Below, piece by piece: positions 25,434 through 33,823 of a stretch of DNA of 64,000 bases; the stretch's first letter is position 1; the number at the start of each line of letters is the position of its first letter. This DNA comes from Streptomyces sp. NBC_00083 (GTDB lineage: Bacteria > Actinomycetota > Actinomycetes > Streptomycetales > Streptomycetaceae). The notes under the pieces are model-generated. The model was not told the DNA's origin, ran no database searches, and worked only from the letters and a program-made list of their open reading frames with translations. The DNA is taken from contig NZ_JAPELY010000002.1 in the NCBI RefSeq assembly GCF_026343295.1, positions 1,116,001-1,180,000 of the forward strand, given 5' to 3'. Position numbers and translations under genes: made by a program.

Positions 25434-26636
25434 ATGCGCACCAAGCTTCGCGCTGCCCTGGTGACGGCTGCCGCCGCCCTGGGTCTCGTCGCGACCTCCG
25501 TCGTCCCGGCCCAGGCCGCGCCGACCGGATACGACCGCTGTCCGCGGGGCACGTTCTGCGTCTTCGACGGCGCCCGCGGCCAGGGCGCGATGGCGTCGTA
25601 CTCGACGCCGCAACGCGACTTCGGCTCCTGGCGCTCCAAGGCGTCCTCGGTCATCAACCGCACCGGCTACGAAGAGCTGTGCCTGTACAGCCGGACCAAC
25701 TTCGAGTACCTCGACGCCGTCCATGACTGGGAGGTCTCCACCTCGGGCGAATGGGGCATGGACCTGTCCTCGTACTCGGACAAGAACGGCCACATGGACA
25801 ACAATCTCGGTTCCGCCCGCTGGGCGCACACCTCGCGGGAGTGCCACGGGGGTACCGAGAACCTCGACTGGTCGACGCCGCGAACGCCGGGCTCCGGCCC
25901 GGCGCAGCCCTTCGGGGACCTCAACCGTGATGGCGCACCGGACCTGCTCCAGCGCAGCTACGCGGGCCGGCTGTGGTTCCTGCGCGACGGCGGTGGTCTC
26001 CTGATCGGCGGCGGCTGGAACTCCATGACCGCCCTGACCCGCCACGGCGACCTCACCAGCGACGGCAACGAGGACCTGCTGGCCCGGGACGCCGCCGGGA
26101 ACCTCTACATGTACCCGGGCAACGGCAAGGGCTGGTTCGGTACGCGGCTGCTGATCGGCGGCGGCTGGAACACCATGAGCGCGATCCAGGCCGCGGGCGA
26201 CCTGAACGGCGACGGCAAGGGCGACCTGCTGGCCCGCGACACCTCGGGACAGCTCTGGATGTACCCGGGCAACGGCCGGGGCTGGTTCGGCAAGCGGCTG
26301 CTCATCGGCGGCGGCTGGAACGTGATGAAGGCCTTCGCCGGGCCGGGCGACCTGAACGGCGACGGCAAGAACGACCTCGTCGTCAGCGACACCTCGGGCA
26401 AGCTGTGGCTCTACCCGGGCAACGGGCGGGGCTGGTTCGGCACCCGGGTCATGATCGGCACCGGCGGCTGGGCCGGCTTCGACTCCCTGCTGGGCATCGG
26501 CGACTACGACGGGGACGGCCACCCCGACCTGCTCGCCACCGGCGGCTTCGCCTGTCTCTACCGGGGCCTCGCGGGGGGCAGGCTCGCGTCGGGAGAGAAC
26601 GTCCTCTGGGAGGTCGGGAGCGACCGGCTGCTCTGA
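25434..26636 (+). CDS. Secreted peptidase-inhibitor-like and FG-GAP/VCBS repeat protein
   Basis: A 400-residue exported protein. The Sec signal ends near VVPAQAAPTG. Residues 30-135 contain paired Cys (CPRGTFCVFDG, LCLYS, REC) in the style of the inhibitor I36/beta-gamma-crystallin-like domain. Residues 155-400 are five FG-GAP/VCBS blades, each with a calcium-loop motif such as GDLNGDGKGDLLARD; the middle copies are also very similar at DNA level (GGCGGCGGCTGGAAC recurs), pointing to internal duplication. The ATG at 25434 follows GGGGGGAA. Likely a surface or culture-fluid binding protein; partner unknown. Confidence 0.85.
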   Translation: MRTKLRAALVTAAAALGLVATSVVPAQAAPTGYDRCPRGTFCVFDGARGQGAMASYSTPQRDFGSWRSKASSVINRTGYEELCLYSRTNFEYLDAVHDWEVSTSGEWGMDLSSYSDKNGHMDNNLGSARWAHTSRECHGGTENLDWSTPRTPGSGPAQPFGDLNRDGAPDLLQRSYAGRLWFLRDGGGLLIGGGWNSMTALTRHGDLTSDGNEDLLARDAAGNLYMYPGNGKGWFGTRLLIGGGWNTMSAIQAAGDLNGDGKGDLLARDTSGQLWMYPGNGRGWFGKRLLIGGGWNVMKAFAGPGDLNGDGKNDLVVSDTSGKLWLYPGNGRGWFGTRVMIGTGGWAGFDSLLGIGDYDGDGHPDLLATGGFACLYRGLAGGRLASGENVLWEVGSDRLL

Positions 26637-26679
26637 CCGTACGGGCGGGCGGCCCCGGCACCCCCGGGGCCGCCCCTCC

Positions 26680-27879
26680 CTACGCCCAGGCCCCCACCAC
26701 CAGCCCGAGCCCCACCGCGAAGCCCGTCCCCAGCAGCGCCAGGTACGCCCCGTACCAGCGCCGCCACCGCCGGGCTAGGAGCGCCGCCCCGGCGAACACG
26801 ACGCCCACGGTCAGGGTGCGGGAGCCGCGCGAGAGGGCGGCCTCGCGCAGCCAGGGCGCCGCGGGGACCCCGGCGTGGCCGGCCTCCGCCGCGTACACCT
26901 TGAACGGGATGCCGTCCCACGGCTGGTGGCGGACGGCCGCCGCGCCTTCGGCCGACACCTCGTGGCGCACCTCCGCGCGCATCCGGTCCGTGGTCAGCGG
27001 CGCGGGCACGTGCGCGCCGGACAGGGCGAGTTGAAGGGCCAGCACGCTGCCCGCGAGGCTGCCCGCCAAGGCCGTGAGGGAGAGGCGCAGAGCCCGGCTT
27101 GGGGCCGCCGCGCACAGCGCCGCCAGGAGCAGCTCCGGCATCAGGGGCCAGCTCAATGCCTCCGCGAACGCCCAGCAGAAAGCCAGGACGAGGCCGGCCC
27201 GTGAGCCCGCGAGGGCCGCGACCCGGCGGCGCAGGGACGAGTCGCGCAGCGCCTCCGCGTTCGTCCGGGCGTGCAGCGCCGCCACCGCCTGCCGCGCCTC
27301 CTGCGGCGTGACGGACGCGGGCAGCGGAGCGCCGACGCGCACCCGGATCAGCGTGGACCGCAACCGGCCGTGCTTGGGCAGCAGCCGGTCCGTGCCCGCG
27401 ATGCCCACCGGCACCACCGGCACCCCCGCGTGTTCGGCGAGGACCAGCGCGCCCCGGTGGAAGGAGCCGACCTCGCCGTCACGGCCGCGGGTGCCCTCGG
27501 GGAAGAGGACCACCGCCCGGCCCGCGCGCAACCCGTCCGCCATGGCGAGCAGATCCTCCATGCCGCCGCCGGAGCGCCGTATGGGAAAGCCCGCCGCGAG
27601 CCGGCTGCAGATCCGGCGCCGCCACGGCGACGCGAACCAGTAGTCGGCGGCCGCCCCGATCGCCGGGGTGTGCCGGGCGTCGAGCGCGGCGAGCAAGGCC
27701 GCGGTGTCGGCGTGCGACGAATGGTTGGCCACGACCACGCAGCCGCCGCGCGGCAGACGGCCCCGGCGCTCCACGCCGCCGGACAGGGTCAGCACCGACC
27801 ACCACAGGACGCGCCGGGCCAGCGCGGCCGGCCGCGACGGAGTTCGGGTGCGGGTCTTCGGGGACAGGATCGTCGTCAT
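26680..27879 (-). CDS. PlsC-like acyltransferase with C-terminal membrane extension
   Basis: A 399-residue protein. Residues 20-215 form a 1-acylglycerol-3-phosphate acyltransferase-type domain with NHSSHAD (52-58, the HX4D catalytic pair) and FPEGTRGRDGE (126-136, substrate binding). Residues 225-399 add several hydrophobic segments (LVLAFCWAFAEALSWPLMPEL, then ALAGSLAGSVLALQLAL, and a C-terminal pair) absent from ordinary PlsC enzymes. The ATG overlaps the stop of the CdsA-like gene by four bases (ATGA), so the two are translationally coupled. It should acylate a lysophospholipid-like acceptor; the added membrane part suggests transport or a special acceptor. Confidence 0.87.
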   Translation of the reverse strand: MTTILSPKTRTRTPSRPAALARRVLWWSVLTLSGGVERRGRLPRGGCVVVANHSSHADTAALLAALDARHTPAIGAAADYWFASPWRRRICSRLAAGFPIRRSGGGMEDLLAMADGLRAGRAVVLFPEGTRGRDGEVGSFHRGALVLAEHAGVPVVPVGIAGTDRLLPKHGRLRSTLIRVRVGAPLPASVTPQEARQAVAALHARTNAEALRDSSLRRRVAALAGSRAGLVLAFCWAFAEALSWPLMPELLLAALCAAAPSRALRLSLTALAGSLAGSVLALQLALSGAHVPAPLTTDRMRAEVRHEVSAEGAAAVRHQPWDGIPFKVYAAEAGHAGVPAAPWLREAALSRGSRTLTVGVVFAGAALLARRWRRWYGAYLALLGTGFAVGLGLVVGAWA

Positions 27880-28718
27880 CGGGTCACCACCGTCGTGAAC
27901 AGCAGGGCGAGCAGCAGGGAGTCGACACGGTCGAGGAGGCCGCCGAAACCGGGGAGCCAGCTGCCCGCGTCCTTCACGCCGGCCTCCCGCTTCACCATGG
28001 ATTCGAGCAGGTCGCCGAGGACGCAGCCGAGGGCCACGGCCACCCACAGGAGCGGCGACCAGACCCCGACGGCCCACAGGACGAGCCCCGTTGAGACCAC
28101 CGTGCCGAGGACGCCGGCCCACGTCTTGCGGGGGGAGAGCGGCGAGAGGGGGCGGGCCAGGGCGCCCGAGCGGCCCAGGAACGTGCCGCCGCACCAGGCG
28201 CCCACATCGCCGAGCGCCACCGCGATGCCCACCGCGGCCGCCGTCGGGCCGAGCGTGACGAGGCCGGTCAGCGGGACCGCGATCCACAGCAGCGCGAAGG
28301 CCGTGCGGGCGGCGTCGGTGAAGCCGGACACCGCGTCGCCGCGCACCAGCGCGGGCAGGGCCGCCGCCACCAGGAGCAGCCCCGCCGTGCGCGGGCCGAG
28401 GGCCGAGGGCGCCGTCCAGGCCAGCACCGGGAGCACCACCGCTGCCGCCGACAGAACCGCGGCCTCCGCCCGGCGCAGCGCCGCCATCCGCGCGTATTCC
28501 GCCATCGCGACCACCCCGAGCGCGACCGCGAGCGCGCAGGCCCCGCCGCCCCCGAAGTACAGGGCGCCCAGATAGACCGGCGCGGCCAGCGCCCAGGTCC
28601 GCCACCGCTTGCGTACCTCGGCCCGCACCCGCACCCGCGCCGGCAGGGCGGCCACCGCGAGCCCGCTCACGCCCAGCACTCCGATCCCGGCCAGGACCGT
28701 ACGGCCGTAGGTGCTCAT
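27876..28718 (-). CDS. Phosphatidate cytidylyltransferase (CdsA) family protein
   Basis: A 280-residue polytopic membrane protein of the CDP-diacylglycerol synthase family, which makes CDP-lipid from phosphatidate and CTP. The C-terminal signature runs from residue 240 to 267 (SMVKREAGVKD, then LLDRVDSLL) but the normally conserved PGHGG is PGFGG (Phe258 in place of His). GDVGAWCGGTFLGR and PRKTWAG are the other family blocks. It is coupled by ATGA overlaps to the genes on both sides. A housekeeping cdsA is expected elsewhere, so this copy may serve a special lipid; that is inference. Confidence 0.87.
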   Translation of the reverse strand: MSTYGRTVLAGIGVLGVSGLAVAALPARVRVRAEVRKRWRTWALAAPVYLGALYFGGGGACALAVALGVVAMAEYARMAALRRAEAAVLSAAAVVLPVLAWTAPSALGPRTAGLLLVAAALPALVRGDAVSGFTDAARTAFALLWIAVPLTGLVTLGPTAAAVGIAVALGDVGAWCGGTFLGRSGALARPLSPLSPRKTWAGVLGTVVSTGLVLWAVGVWSPLLWVAVALGCVLGDLLESMVKREAGVKDAGSWLPGFGGLLDRVDSLLLALLFTTVVTR

Positions 28719-29290
28719 GCCGCCAGCTCCCGCCACAGCCAGGTGGACCGCACCCCGGCCGTCAGGACCGAGCCGGCCGCGACGGCCAGGAGGACCGGGA
28801 CCGCCCAGCCCGACGCAGCCGCCACGACCACCAGGAGACAGCGCTCGGTCTTGCCGACGGGACCGCCGTTGCGACGCGGTGCCCCGGCCGCCGCGCCGGC
28901 GAGTGCGACCCACGACGGCAGGGTCGCGGCGAGCGCTGCCGTCGCGACCAGCCAGAGCGGAGCCAGCGGCAGGAATCCCGCGAGGACCACCAAGTCGGCG
29001 GCGCGATCGCCGAGTTCGTTGAGGAGCGCGCCGCGGCGCGTGGTGCGCCCGGTGTCACGGGCCAGCGCGCCGTCGAGGTTGGCGAAGGCGAGCCGGGCCG
29101 CGAGGAGCACCGCGACCGGCAGGGCCGCGAGCGGCACGGGCAGCAGGGCGAGGGCCGCGGCCGCCCCCGCCGCGCTCACCACGCCGGCCGCGGTCAGGGT
29201 GTCGGGTGACACGCCGTGCCGGGCCAGCGCCCCGCGGACACCGGAGAGCCGGTCCGCGTACCAGGGCTTGAGTGCGTAGAGGCCGTTCAT
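28715..29290 (-). CDS. CDP-alcohol phosphatidyltransferase-like protein, altered active site
   Basis: A 191-residue membrane protein of the CDP-alcohol phosphotransferase fold, which joins a CDP-lipid to an alcohol head group. The motif DxxDGxxAR-x8-GxxxDxxxD is recognisable at residues 70-95, but the first Asp is Ala70 and the third is Asn91; Asp73 and Asp95 remain. Loss of two metal ligands would impair the standard reaction. It is first of three tightly overlapping genes with CdsA-like and PlsC-like partners. The ATG at 29290 was chosen because family similarity starts there. Either an inactive or regulatory paralogue or an enzyme with changed chemistry. Confidence 0.82.
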   Translation of the reverse strand: MNGLYALKPWYADRLSGVRGALARHGVSPDTLTAAGVVSAAGAAAALALLPVPLAALPVAVLLAARLAFANLDGALARDTGRTTRRGALLNELGDRAADLVVLAGFLPLAPLWLVATAALAATLPSWVALAGAAAGAPRRNGGPVGKTERCLLVVVAAASGWAVPVLLAVAAGSVLTAGVRSTWLWRELAA

Positions 29291-29445
29291 GGGTTCCACT
29301 GTCCCGGCGCGGGCACGGCGCCACATGAGTGCCCGTACTCAGACCGGCACGTATGTGTGGGGACCCCAACTGCCGTCCACCACGCACCCGTTGGCCTTCG
29401 AGTGGCGCGACGGAGACGTGCTCCAGCCGCGCCGGGGGCTCCGGC

Positions 29446-31488
29446 TCAGCCGCTGACCGACGCCTTGCCCGTCTCGATGTGGCCGGTGTAGCGGCGTGAC
29501 CAGGTGGTGTCGCAGTCGGCTGTGACGGTGAAGTCGTACCAGCCGTTCGTGAGGGCCACCGCGTTGAAGAAGTCCTCGGTGGAGCCGCCCGCCGGGACGG
29601 TGTACGTCCAGGTACCGGTCCGGTACTGGTTCGAGGTGATGGTGAACTTCACCGCCGACGCGGAGGAGTTGGTCATCTTGAACCAGATCGCCATCTTGCC
29701 GGTGCCGGACTCCACGGCGTAGCGCGCCGCCACCTCCACGGACTTGCCCGGCTTGGTGGCGTCGCCGATGAAGCGGCGCTGGAAGCGGTTGGGGCCCACC
29801 ATGGTGACGTCGTACTTGCCGGCGCCGGCGCCCGTGCCGATCTGGAAGAAGTCGCTCGCCGTGCCGCCCGCGTCGACGGTGTACTGCCAGGGCGTGGTGT
29901 CGCGGTAGGCGTTGGGGTGGAGCGAGAAGTGTGCGGCGCTGGTCGCGGGGGAGCCCAGGTTGGCCATGCCGAACCAGGCGAGGATCTGGCCGGCCGCCTT
30001 GAACTCGAACCGGTCGAGGTTGCCGTTGGGCTGGTAGGGGAGCGCGCGGGCCGGGCGGGTGCCGGACTCCTGTACGGGCAGCGCGTTGTTCTGGGGCGCC
30101 GGGTTGGGCAGCGGGCCGCAGGTGCCGATGCCGATCACCTTGGTGGCGGGGAGCCCGGACGGCATGCCGTAGACGGGCGAAGCGAAGTCGAAGACACCGG
30201 TCAGATCGCCGGTGACCTTGCGGCGCCAGGCGCTGATGTTGGGGCAGGACGCCGGGGTGCCGAGCGCCGTGGTCCACGTCTCCATGAAGCGCAGGACCGA
30301 GGTGTGGTCGAAGACCTCGGAGGAGACCCAACCGCCGCGCGTCCAGGGCGACATGACGACCATTGGCACCCGGAAGCCGAGACCGTAGGGAACGCCGTTC
30401 AGGAACTCGCCGGCGGTCCCGGCGGGCGGCGACGGCGGGGGCACGTGGTCGAAGAAGCCGTCGTTCTCGTCGTAGTTGAGGAACAGGACCGTCGAGTCGA
30501 AGACGTCGGGGGCCGCGGCGAGCGCCCGGTACACCAGGTCGACGAAGTGCGCGCCGTCGCCGGGCGGGGCGTAGGGGTGCTCGGAGAACGCCTGGTTGGC
30601 GACGACCCAGGACACCTGGGGGAGCTTCCCCGCGAGCGCGTCGGCCTTGATCGCGGCCGCGATGTCGTCCGGGGTGGAGCCGGTGACGGACGGGACCGAA
30701 CCCATGCCCCGGTCGTGCAGCGGGTCGCCCGCGGGGGCGGAGGTGAACTGCTTGAAGTAGGCGCACCCGTTGTCGCCGTAGTTGTCGTTGGCGTTCTGGT
30801 ACACCTTCCAGCTGACGCCGGCGCGCTGCAGCGCCTCCGCGTACGTCTGCCAGGTCAGCCCCGACTCGTCGCCGCCGTCGTAGCTGGTGGCGTCCACCTT
30901 GCCGCTCCACAGGAAGGTGCGGTTGGGCCCGGTGGCGCTGAGCGTGGAGCTGAAGTAGGCGTCGCAGACGGTGTAGTTGTCGGCGAGCGCGTAGTGGAAC
31001 GGGATGTCGTCGCGTTCGAGGTAGCCCAGCGAGCGGACGTTGCCGACGCCGGAGACCCAGCTGTCCATGCGGCCCTTGTTCCACGCCGCGTGCTGCGAGG
31101 TCCAGCTGTGCGGCAGGTCGCCGTTGCACTGCGCGAGCGTCTCGCTGTCCGCGCCGCCCGCGGCCGGGGTCGAGCTGAGCTTCCACGGGTACTGGCGGCC
31201 GAGCCCGTTGGGCTGGTTGAAGACGGGCAGGCCGCCGGGCAGCACGATGCCGCTCTTGTCGCCGAAGCCCCGGACGCCCTTGAGGCGGCCGAAGTAGTGG
31301 TCGAAGCTGCGGTTCTCCTGCATGAGGATCACCACGTGCTTGACGTCCTTGATGGTGCCGGTCGCTGAGGCGGCCGCCGTGCTCGTGACCGCCGAACCGA
31401 CGGCCTGCGCCGCCGCCGATGGCAGCACGGCGCCGGCTGCCACGCCCGCGCCGAGTGCCACGAATCCCCTACGACTGATCGGTGTCAT
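29446..31488 (-). CDS. Phospholipase C, Tat-exported
   Basis: A complete 680-residue phosphocholine-preferring phospholipase C. A Tat signal (SRRGFVALGAGVAAGAVLP) is followed by VVILMQENRSFDHYFGRLKG, which starts the alkaline-phosphatase-like catalytic domain; NYDENDGFFDHVPPP and VFDHTSVLRFMETW complete it. Two C-terminal DUF756 beta domains end GHIETGKASVSG. The ATG at 31488 has AGAGG upstream. PHO-box-like repeats 98 bases or more upstream suggest induction by phosphate starvation, with the enzyme releasing phosphate from lipids outside the cell. A second, truncated paralogue opens this window. Confidence 0.95.
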   Translation of the reverse strand: MTPISRRGFVALGAGVAAGAVLPSAAAQAVGSAVTSTAAASATGTIKDVKHVVILMQENRSFDHYFGRLKGVRGFGDKSGIVLPGGLPVFNQPNGLGRQYPWKLSSTPAAGGADSETLAQCNGDLPHSWTSQHAAWNKGRMDSWVSGVGNVRSLGYLERDDIPFHYALADNYTVCDAYFSSTLSATGPNRTFLWSGKVDATSYDGGDESGLTWQTYAEALQRAGVSWKVYQNANDNYGDNGCAYFKQFTSAPAGDPLHDRGMGSVPSVTGSTPDDIAAAIKADALAGKLPQVSWVVANQAFSEHPYAPPGDGAHFVDLVYRALAAAPDVFDSTVLFLNYDENDGFFDHVPPPSPPAGTAGEFLNGVPYGLGFRVPMVVMSPWTRGGWVSSEVFDHTSVLRFMETWTTALGTPASCPNISAWRRKVTGDLTGVFDFASPVYGMPSGLPATKVIGIGTCGPLPNPAPQNNALPVQESGTRPARALPYQPNGNLDRFEFKAAGQILAWFGMANLGSPATSAAHFSLHPNAYRDTTPWQYTVDAGGTASDFFQIGTGAGAGKYDVTMVGPNRFQRRFIGDATKPGKSVEVAARYAVESGTGKMAIWFKMTNSSASAVKFTITSNQYRTGTWTYTVPAGGSTEDFFNAVALTNGWYDFTVTADCDTTWSRRYTGHIETGKASVSG

Positions 31489-31585
31489 CCGCCCGCCTCT
31501 TCGGTCCCCTGTGCCCCTGCGGCACATCGAGCGCAAGAGTGGCGCCGTTCAATGGTCTGAAGCTAGACCTATGCATGGACGGATT

Positions 31586-31603
31586 GATGAACACCCGGTC
31601 AAC
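31586..31603 (-). promoter_or_regulatory. PHO-box-like direct repeats before phospholipase C
   Basis: Read on the minus strand, GTTGACCGGGT and GTTCATCAATC are two 11-base units close to the PhoP repeat GTTCACC. The first contains TTGACC, a good -35 hexamer. Position and target gene fit PhoP control; binding has not been shown here. Confidence 0.55.
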
Positions 31604-31689
31604 TGCCGGGTTTCTTAAGGTCCGATGAGAACTTCCGGTGGTTTCCGCCCCTCGTGCACCGGGGCCGCGTGGCCGTCCCGCCGTGGGGG

Positions 31690-32424
31690 TCAGGAGCTCT
31701 CGGTGCCCTGGGCGATGTCCCGCCTCACCCCGTACCAGCCGAGCAGCCCGCCGCCGACGGCTCCGACCAGGACGCCGTAGTGGACCGCCGGGCGGTCCAG
31801 GTCGATCACGTCGAACCCCACCGCAAGCACGAACAGCACCACGGACAGCGCGAACAGGGCCACCAGGCCCCGGTACTTGGGGCTGAAGAACACGTGCCGG
31901 GCCGGGGGCGCGGGCGTCGCCGTGAGGGCGGCGGCAGGACCCGCGCCGGCCGCGAGCGGGCGCTTGAAGTACGCCATGTGGAGCCACCGGCCGCACGGCT
32001 CCCAGCCGTCCGGTGCCAGCTCGGCCAGGAGCGCGTCGTGTTCCCCCGTACCCCGGGTGGTCTCGCGCCGGTACTCCCAGCCCATCGCCTCACCGGGAAC
32101 GCGGCGGCACACGAAGCGGCCGACGAAGTCGATCCCCTCGACCTCCCAGCCCTCGGCCCCGTACTGGTTGAGGAGCCGGCGGTCGGTGTAGATGTCGCTG
32201 GTCCACTTCCAGGTCTCGGCGTCGGCCCCGGGCCGCTCGCCTCCGTGGTCGCGGGTGAGCCGGTCCGCGAAGGCGTCCGGCGCGCCGAACTCCTCGTGGG
32301 GGTCGGTGGATCCGGACTCCGCGAGGTAGCCGGTCAGGTCCGCGACGGTCGCCGCCGCTTCCCGCTCCGGCATGCCCCGGGCCGCGAGCTGCCGGCTCAG
32401 TTCCGCGAAGTATTCCGTGTTCAC
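31690..32424 (-). CDS. HAAS/DUF2812-type membrane protein
   Basis: A 244-residue protein starting at GTG 32424, overlapping the PadR stop by four bases (GTGA). Residues 1-55 resemble the helical HAAS domain often found after PadR genes; residues 70-155 (TDRRLLNQYGAEGWEVEGID .. GWEPCGRWLHMAYFKR) resemble DUF2812; the last 75 residues hold two membrane helices (LVALFALSVVLFVLAVGFDV and VLVGAVGGGLLGWYGVR). Coupled translation with PadR suggests the regulator controls this pair, and that the membrane protein is its effector. Function unknown. Confidence 0.8.
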   Translation of the reverse strand: MNTEYFAELSRQLAARGMPEREAAATVADLTGYLAESGSTDPHEEFGAPDAFADRLTRDHGGERPGADAETWKWTSDIYTDRRLLNQYGAEGWEVEGIDFVGRFVCRRVPGEAMGWEYRRETTRGTGEHDALLAELAPDGWEPCGRWLHMAYFKRPLAAGAGPAAALTATPAPPARHVFFSPKYRGLVALFALSVVLFVLAVGFDVIDLDRPAVHYGVLVGAVGGGLLGWYGVRRDIAQGTESS

Positions 32425-32768
32425 GCTGGTCCCCCTGGAAGTGTGCTGGTGAGCATGGCCGTGACCGCCGCGTGGAACTCCCGCCAGGAAGCGCCCTGTT
32501 CGGCCAGGGCGCGGCGTCCGTCGTCGGTCAGCCGGTAGTAGCGCCGCCCCGGCCCGCGCTCGGAGGCCCGGAACTCGCCCACCGCCAGGCCGGCCTCCTC
32601 CAGGCGGTTGAGTACGGGGTAGAGCGTCCCGCCCTTGATCTCCCCCAGCCCCGCGGCGGTGAGCGCCTTGGAGATCTCGTAGCCGTAGCTCTCACCCCCG
32701 GTGAGACAGGACAGGACGAGGAGGTCGAGGACGCCCTTGAGCCAGCTGGATCTGCGGTCTGCGGCCAT
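32421..32768 (-). CDS. PadR-family transcriptional regulator
   Basis: A 115-residue winged-helix repressor. Typical blocks are LLVLSCLTGGESYGYEISK, the recognition region GEIKGGTLYPVLNRLEEAGL and the wing ERGPGRRYYRLTDDGR. It is transcribed with the membrane protein downstream. An inverted repeat CACCTA-N15-TAGGTG (32785-32811) surrounds the probable promoter (TTGCAT-N17-TGAAAT on the minus strand) and is a good candidate for its own operator. Confidence 0.93.
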   Translation of the reverse strand: MAADRRSSWLKGVLDLLVLSCLTGGESYGYEISKALTAAGLGEIKGGTLYPVLNRLEEAGLAVGEFRASERGPGRRYYRLTDDGRRALAEQGASWREFHAAVTAMLTSTLPGGPA

Positions 32769-32784
32769 GGCTGTATTTCAGCAC

Positions 32785-32811
32785 CACCTAGATAGGAATG
32801 CAACCTAGGTG
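32785..32811 (-). promoter_or_regulatory. Candidate PadR operator
   Basis: Perfect 6-base arms CACCTA and TAGGTG are separated by 15 bases, including the TTGCAT -35-like hexamer. The repeat reaches into the stop codon of the upstream LysR gene, so this promoter is squeezed into 36 bases. Confidence 0.55.
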
Positions 32812-33731
32812 GGATCGCCGTCACCCGGACCCATCCCGAGCCCCGCCACTATCTCCGCGAGGGCGCCCCGCAGCCACCGGTGGGCCGGGTCCGCGTCGAC
32901 GCGGATGTGCCAGGCCTGGACGAACGGGTTGGTCGGCAGGTCGAGCGGGATGGTCAGGACCGCGAGCGGCATCACGCGGGCCGCCTCCAGGGCGAACTGC
33001 CGCGGCAGCAGCGCGAGGGCGTCCGAGCGGAGCGCGAAGAAGCAGGCCGCGGTGTACGTCGGGGCGGTGGCCAGCACGTCCCGGGTCAGGCCGAGTTCGG
33101 CCAGGCGCTCGTCGACGACGCTGCGCACCCGGCCGCGCCGCGTCACCGTGATGTGGGGGAGCGCGGCGAACCGCTCCGGGGTCAGGCGCTCGTGCGCGTA
33201 CGGGCCGTCGGCCCGCGCCACCGCCACATAGCCGTACGCGCCGAGCGGTTCGGTGCGGATGTCGTGCGGCAGCTCGCCCATCTGCCCCACGTCCAGGTCG
33301 ATCAGGTCCCGCAGATCGGCCGGGTTCTCGTCTCCCTCGGGCAGCATCCGCAGCCGCACCCGGGGCGCCTCGCGCATCACCCGCTCGGTCAGCGCGGAGC
33401 CGAAGACGACAGCCATGCCGTCGTTGGACCGCACGGTGAACTCCCGCTCCAGCGTGGCCAGTTCGAGCTCCGGCGGCGGGCGCAGCGCCGCGAGCGCCGA
33501 CGCCAGGGCCGCCTCCACGCGCGGCTGCAGCTCCCGGGCGCGCGGCGTCAGGACGAGGCCGCGCCCCGACGGTACGAGCAGTTCGTCGCCCACCACCCGG
33601 CGCAGCCGCCCCAGGGTCCGGCTCATCGCCGACGGCGAGATGCGCATCTCGGCGGCGGCCCCGGCCACGCCGCCCGCGCGCAGCAGGGCGTCGAGCGCGG
33701 GCAGCAGATTCATGTCGGGCAGCTGTTGCAT
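32805..33731 (-). CDS. LysR-family transcriptional regulator
   Basis: A 308-residue regulator. The N-terminal winged helix-turn-helix (LLPALDALLRAGGVAGAAAE, then ISPSAMSRTLGRLRR) is followed by a substrate-binding domain (FTVRSNDGMAVVFGSALTERV..LDVGQMGELPHDIRTEP). It is divergent from an MFS transporter with only 92 bases between the starts, so that transporter is the likely target. A GTGCA-N7-TGCAC palindrome at 33741-33757 lies just upstream of this gene. Start at ATG 33731; an in-frame GTG at 33746 would run into the palindrome. Confidence 0.9.
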   Translation of the reverse strand: MQQLPDMNLLPALDALLRAGGVAGAAAEMRISPSAMSRTLGRLRRVVGDELLVPSGRGLVLTPRARELQPRVEAALASALAALRPPPELELATLEREFTVRSNDGMAVVFGSALTERVMREAPRVRLRMLPEGDENPADLRDLIDLDVGQMGELPHDIRTEPLGAYGYVAVARADGPYAHERLTPERFAALPHITVTRRGRVRSVVDERLAELGLTRDVLATAPTYTAACFFALRSDALALLPRQFALEAARVMPLAVLTIPLDLPTNPFVQAWHIRVDADPAHRWLRGALAEIVAGLGMGPGDGDPT

Positions 33732-33740
33732 CGCCCCAGT

Positions 33741-33757
33741 GTGCACGAATGATGCAC
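33741..33757. promoter_or_regulatory. Candidate LysR operator
   Basis: GTGCA-N7-TGCAC, with a further ATGCAC at 33760-33765, lies in the 92-base divergent promoter region between the LysR and MFS genes. Symmetry and place fit a LysR regulator site. Confidence 0.5.
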
Positions 33758-33823
33758 CCCATGCACGGCTCGACTGACAAGCCGGACCTTGTGTGCAGCA
33801 GTACGGCGCAGCACCCTGATCCC

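Noticed and set aside
26522..26883. Nitroreductase frame extended upstream to 26522 on the minus strand.
   Set aside because: The extension crosses the FG-GAP gene on the other strand and has Gln/Val/Pro repeats typical of antisense frames; the ATG at 25211 with its own promoter begins the family sequence.
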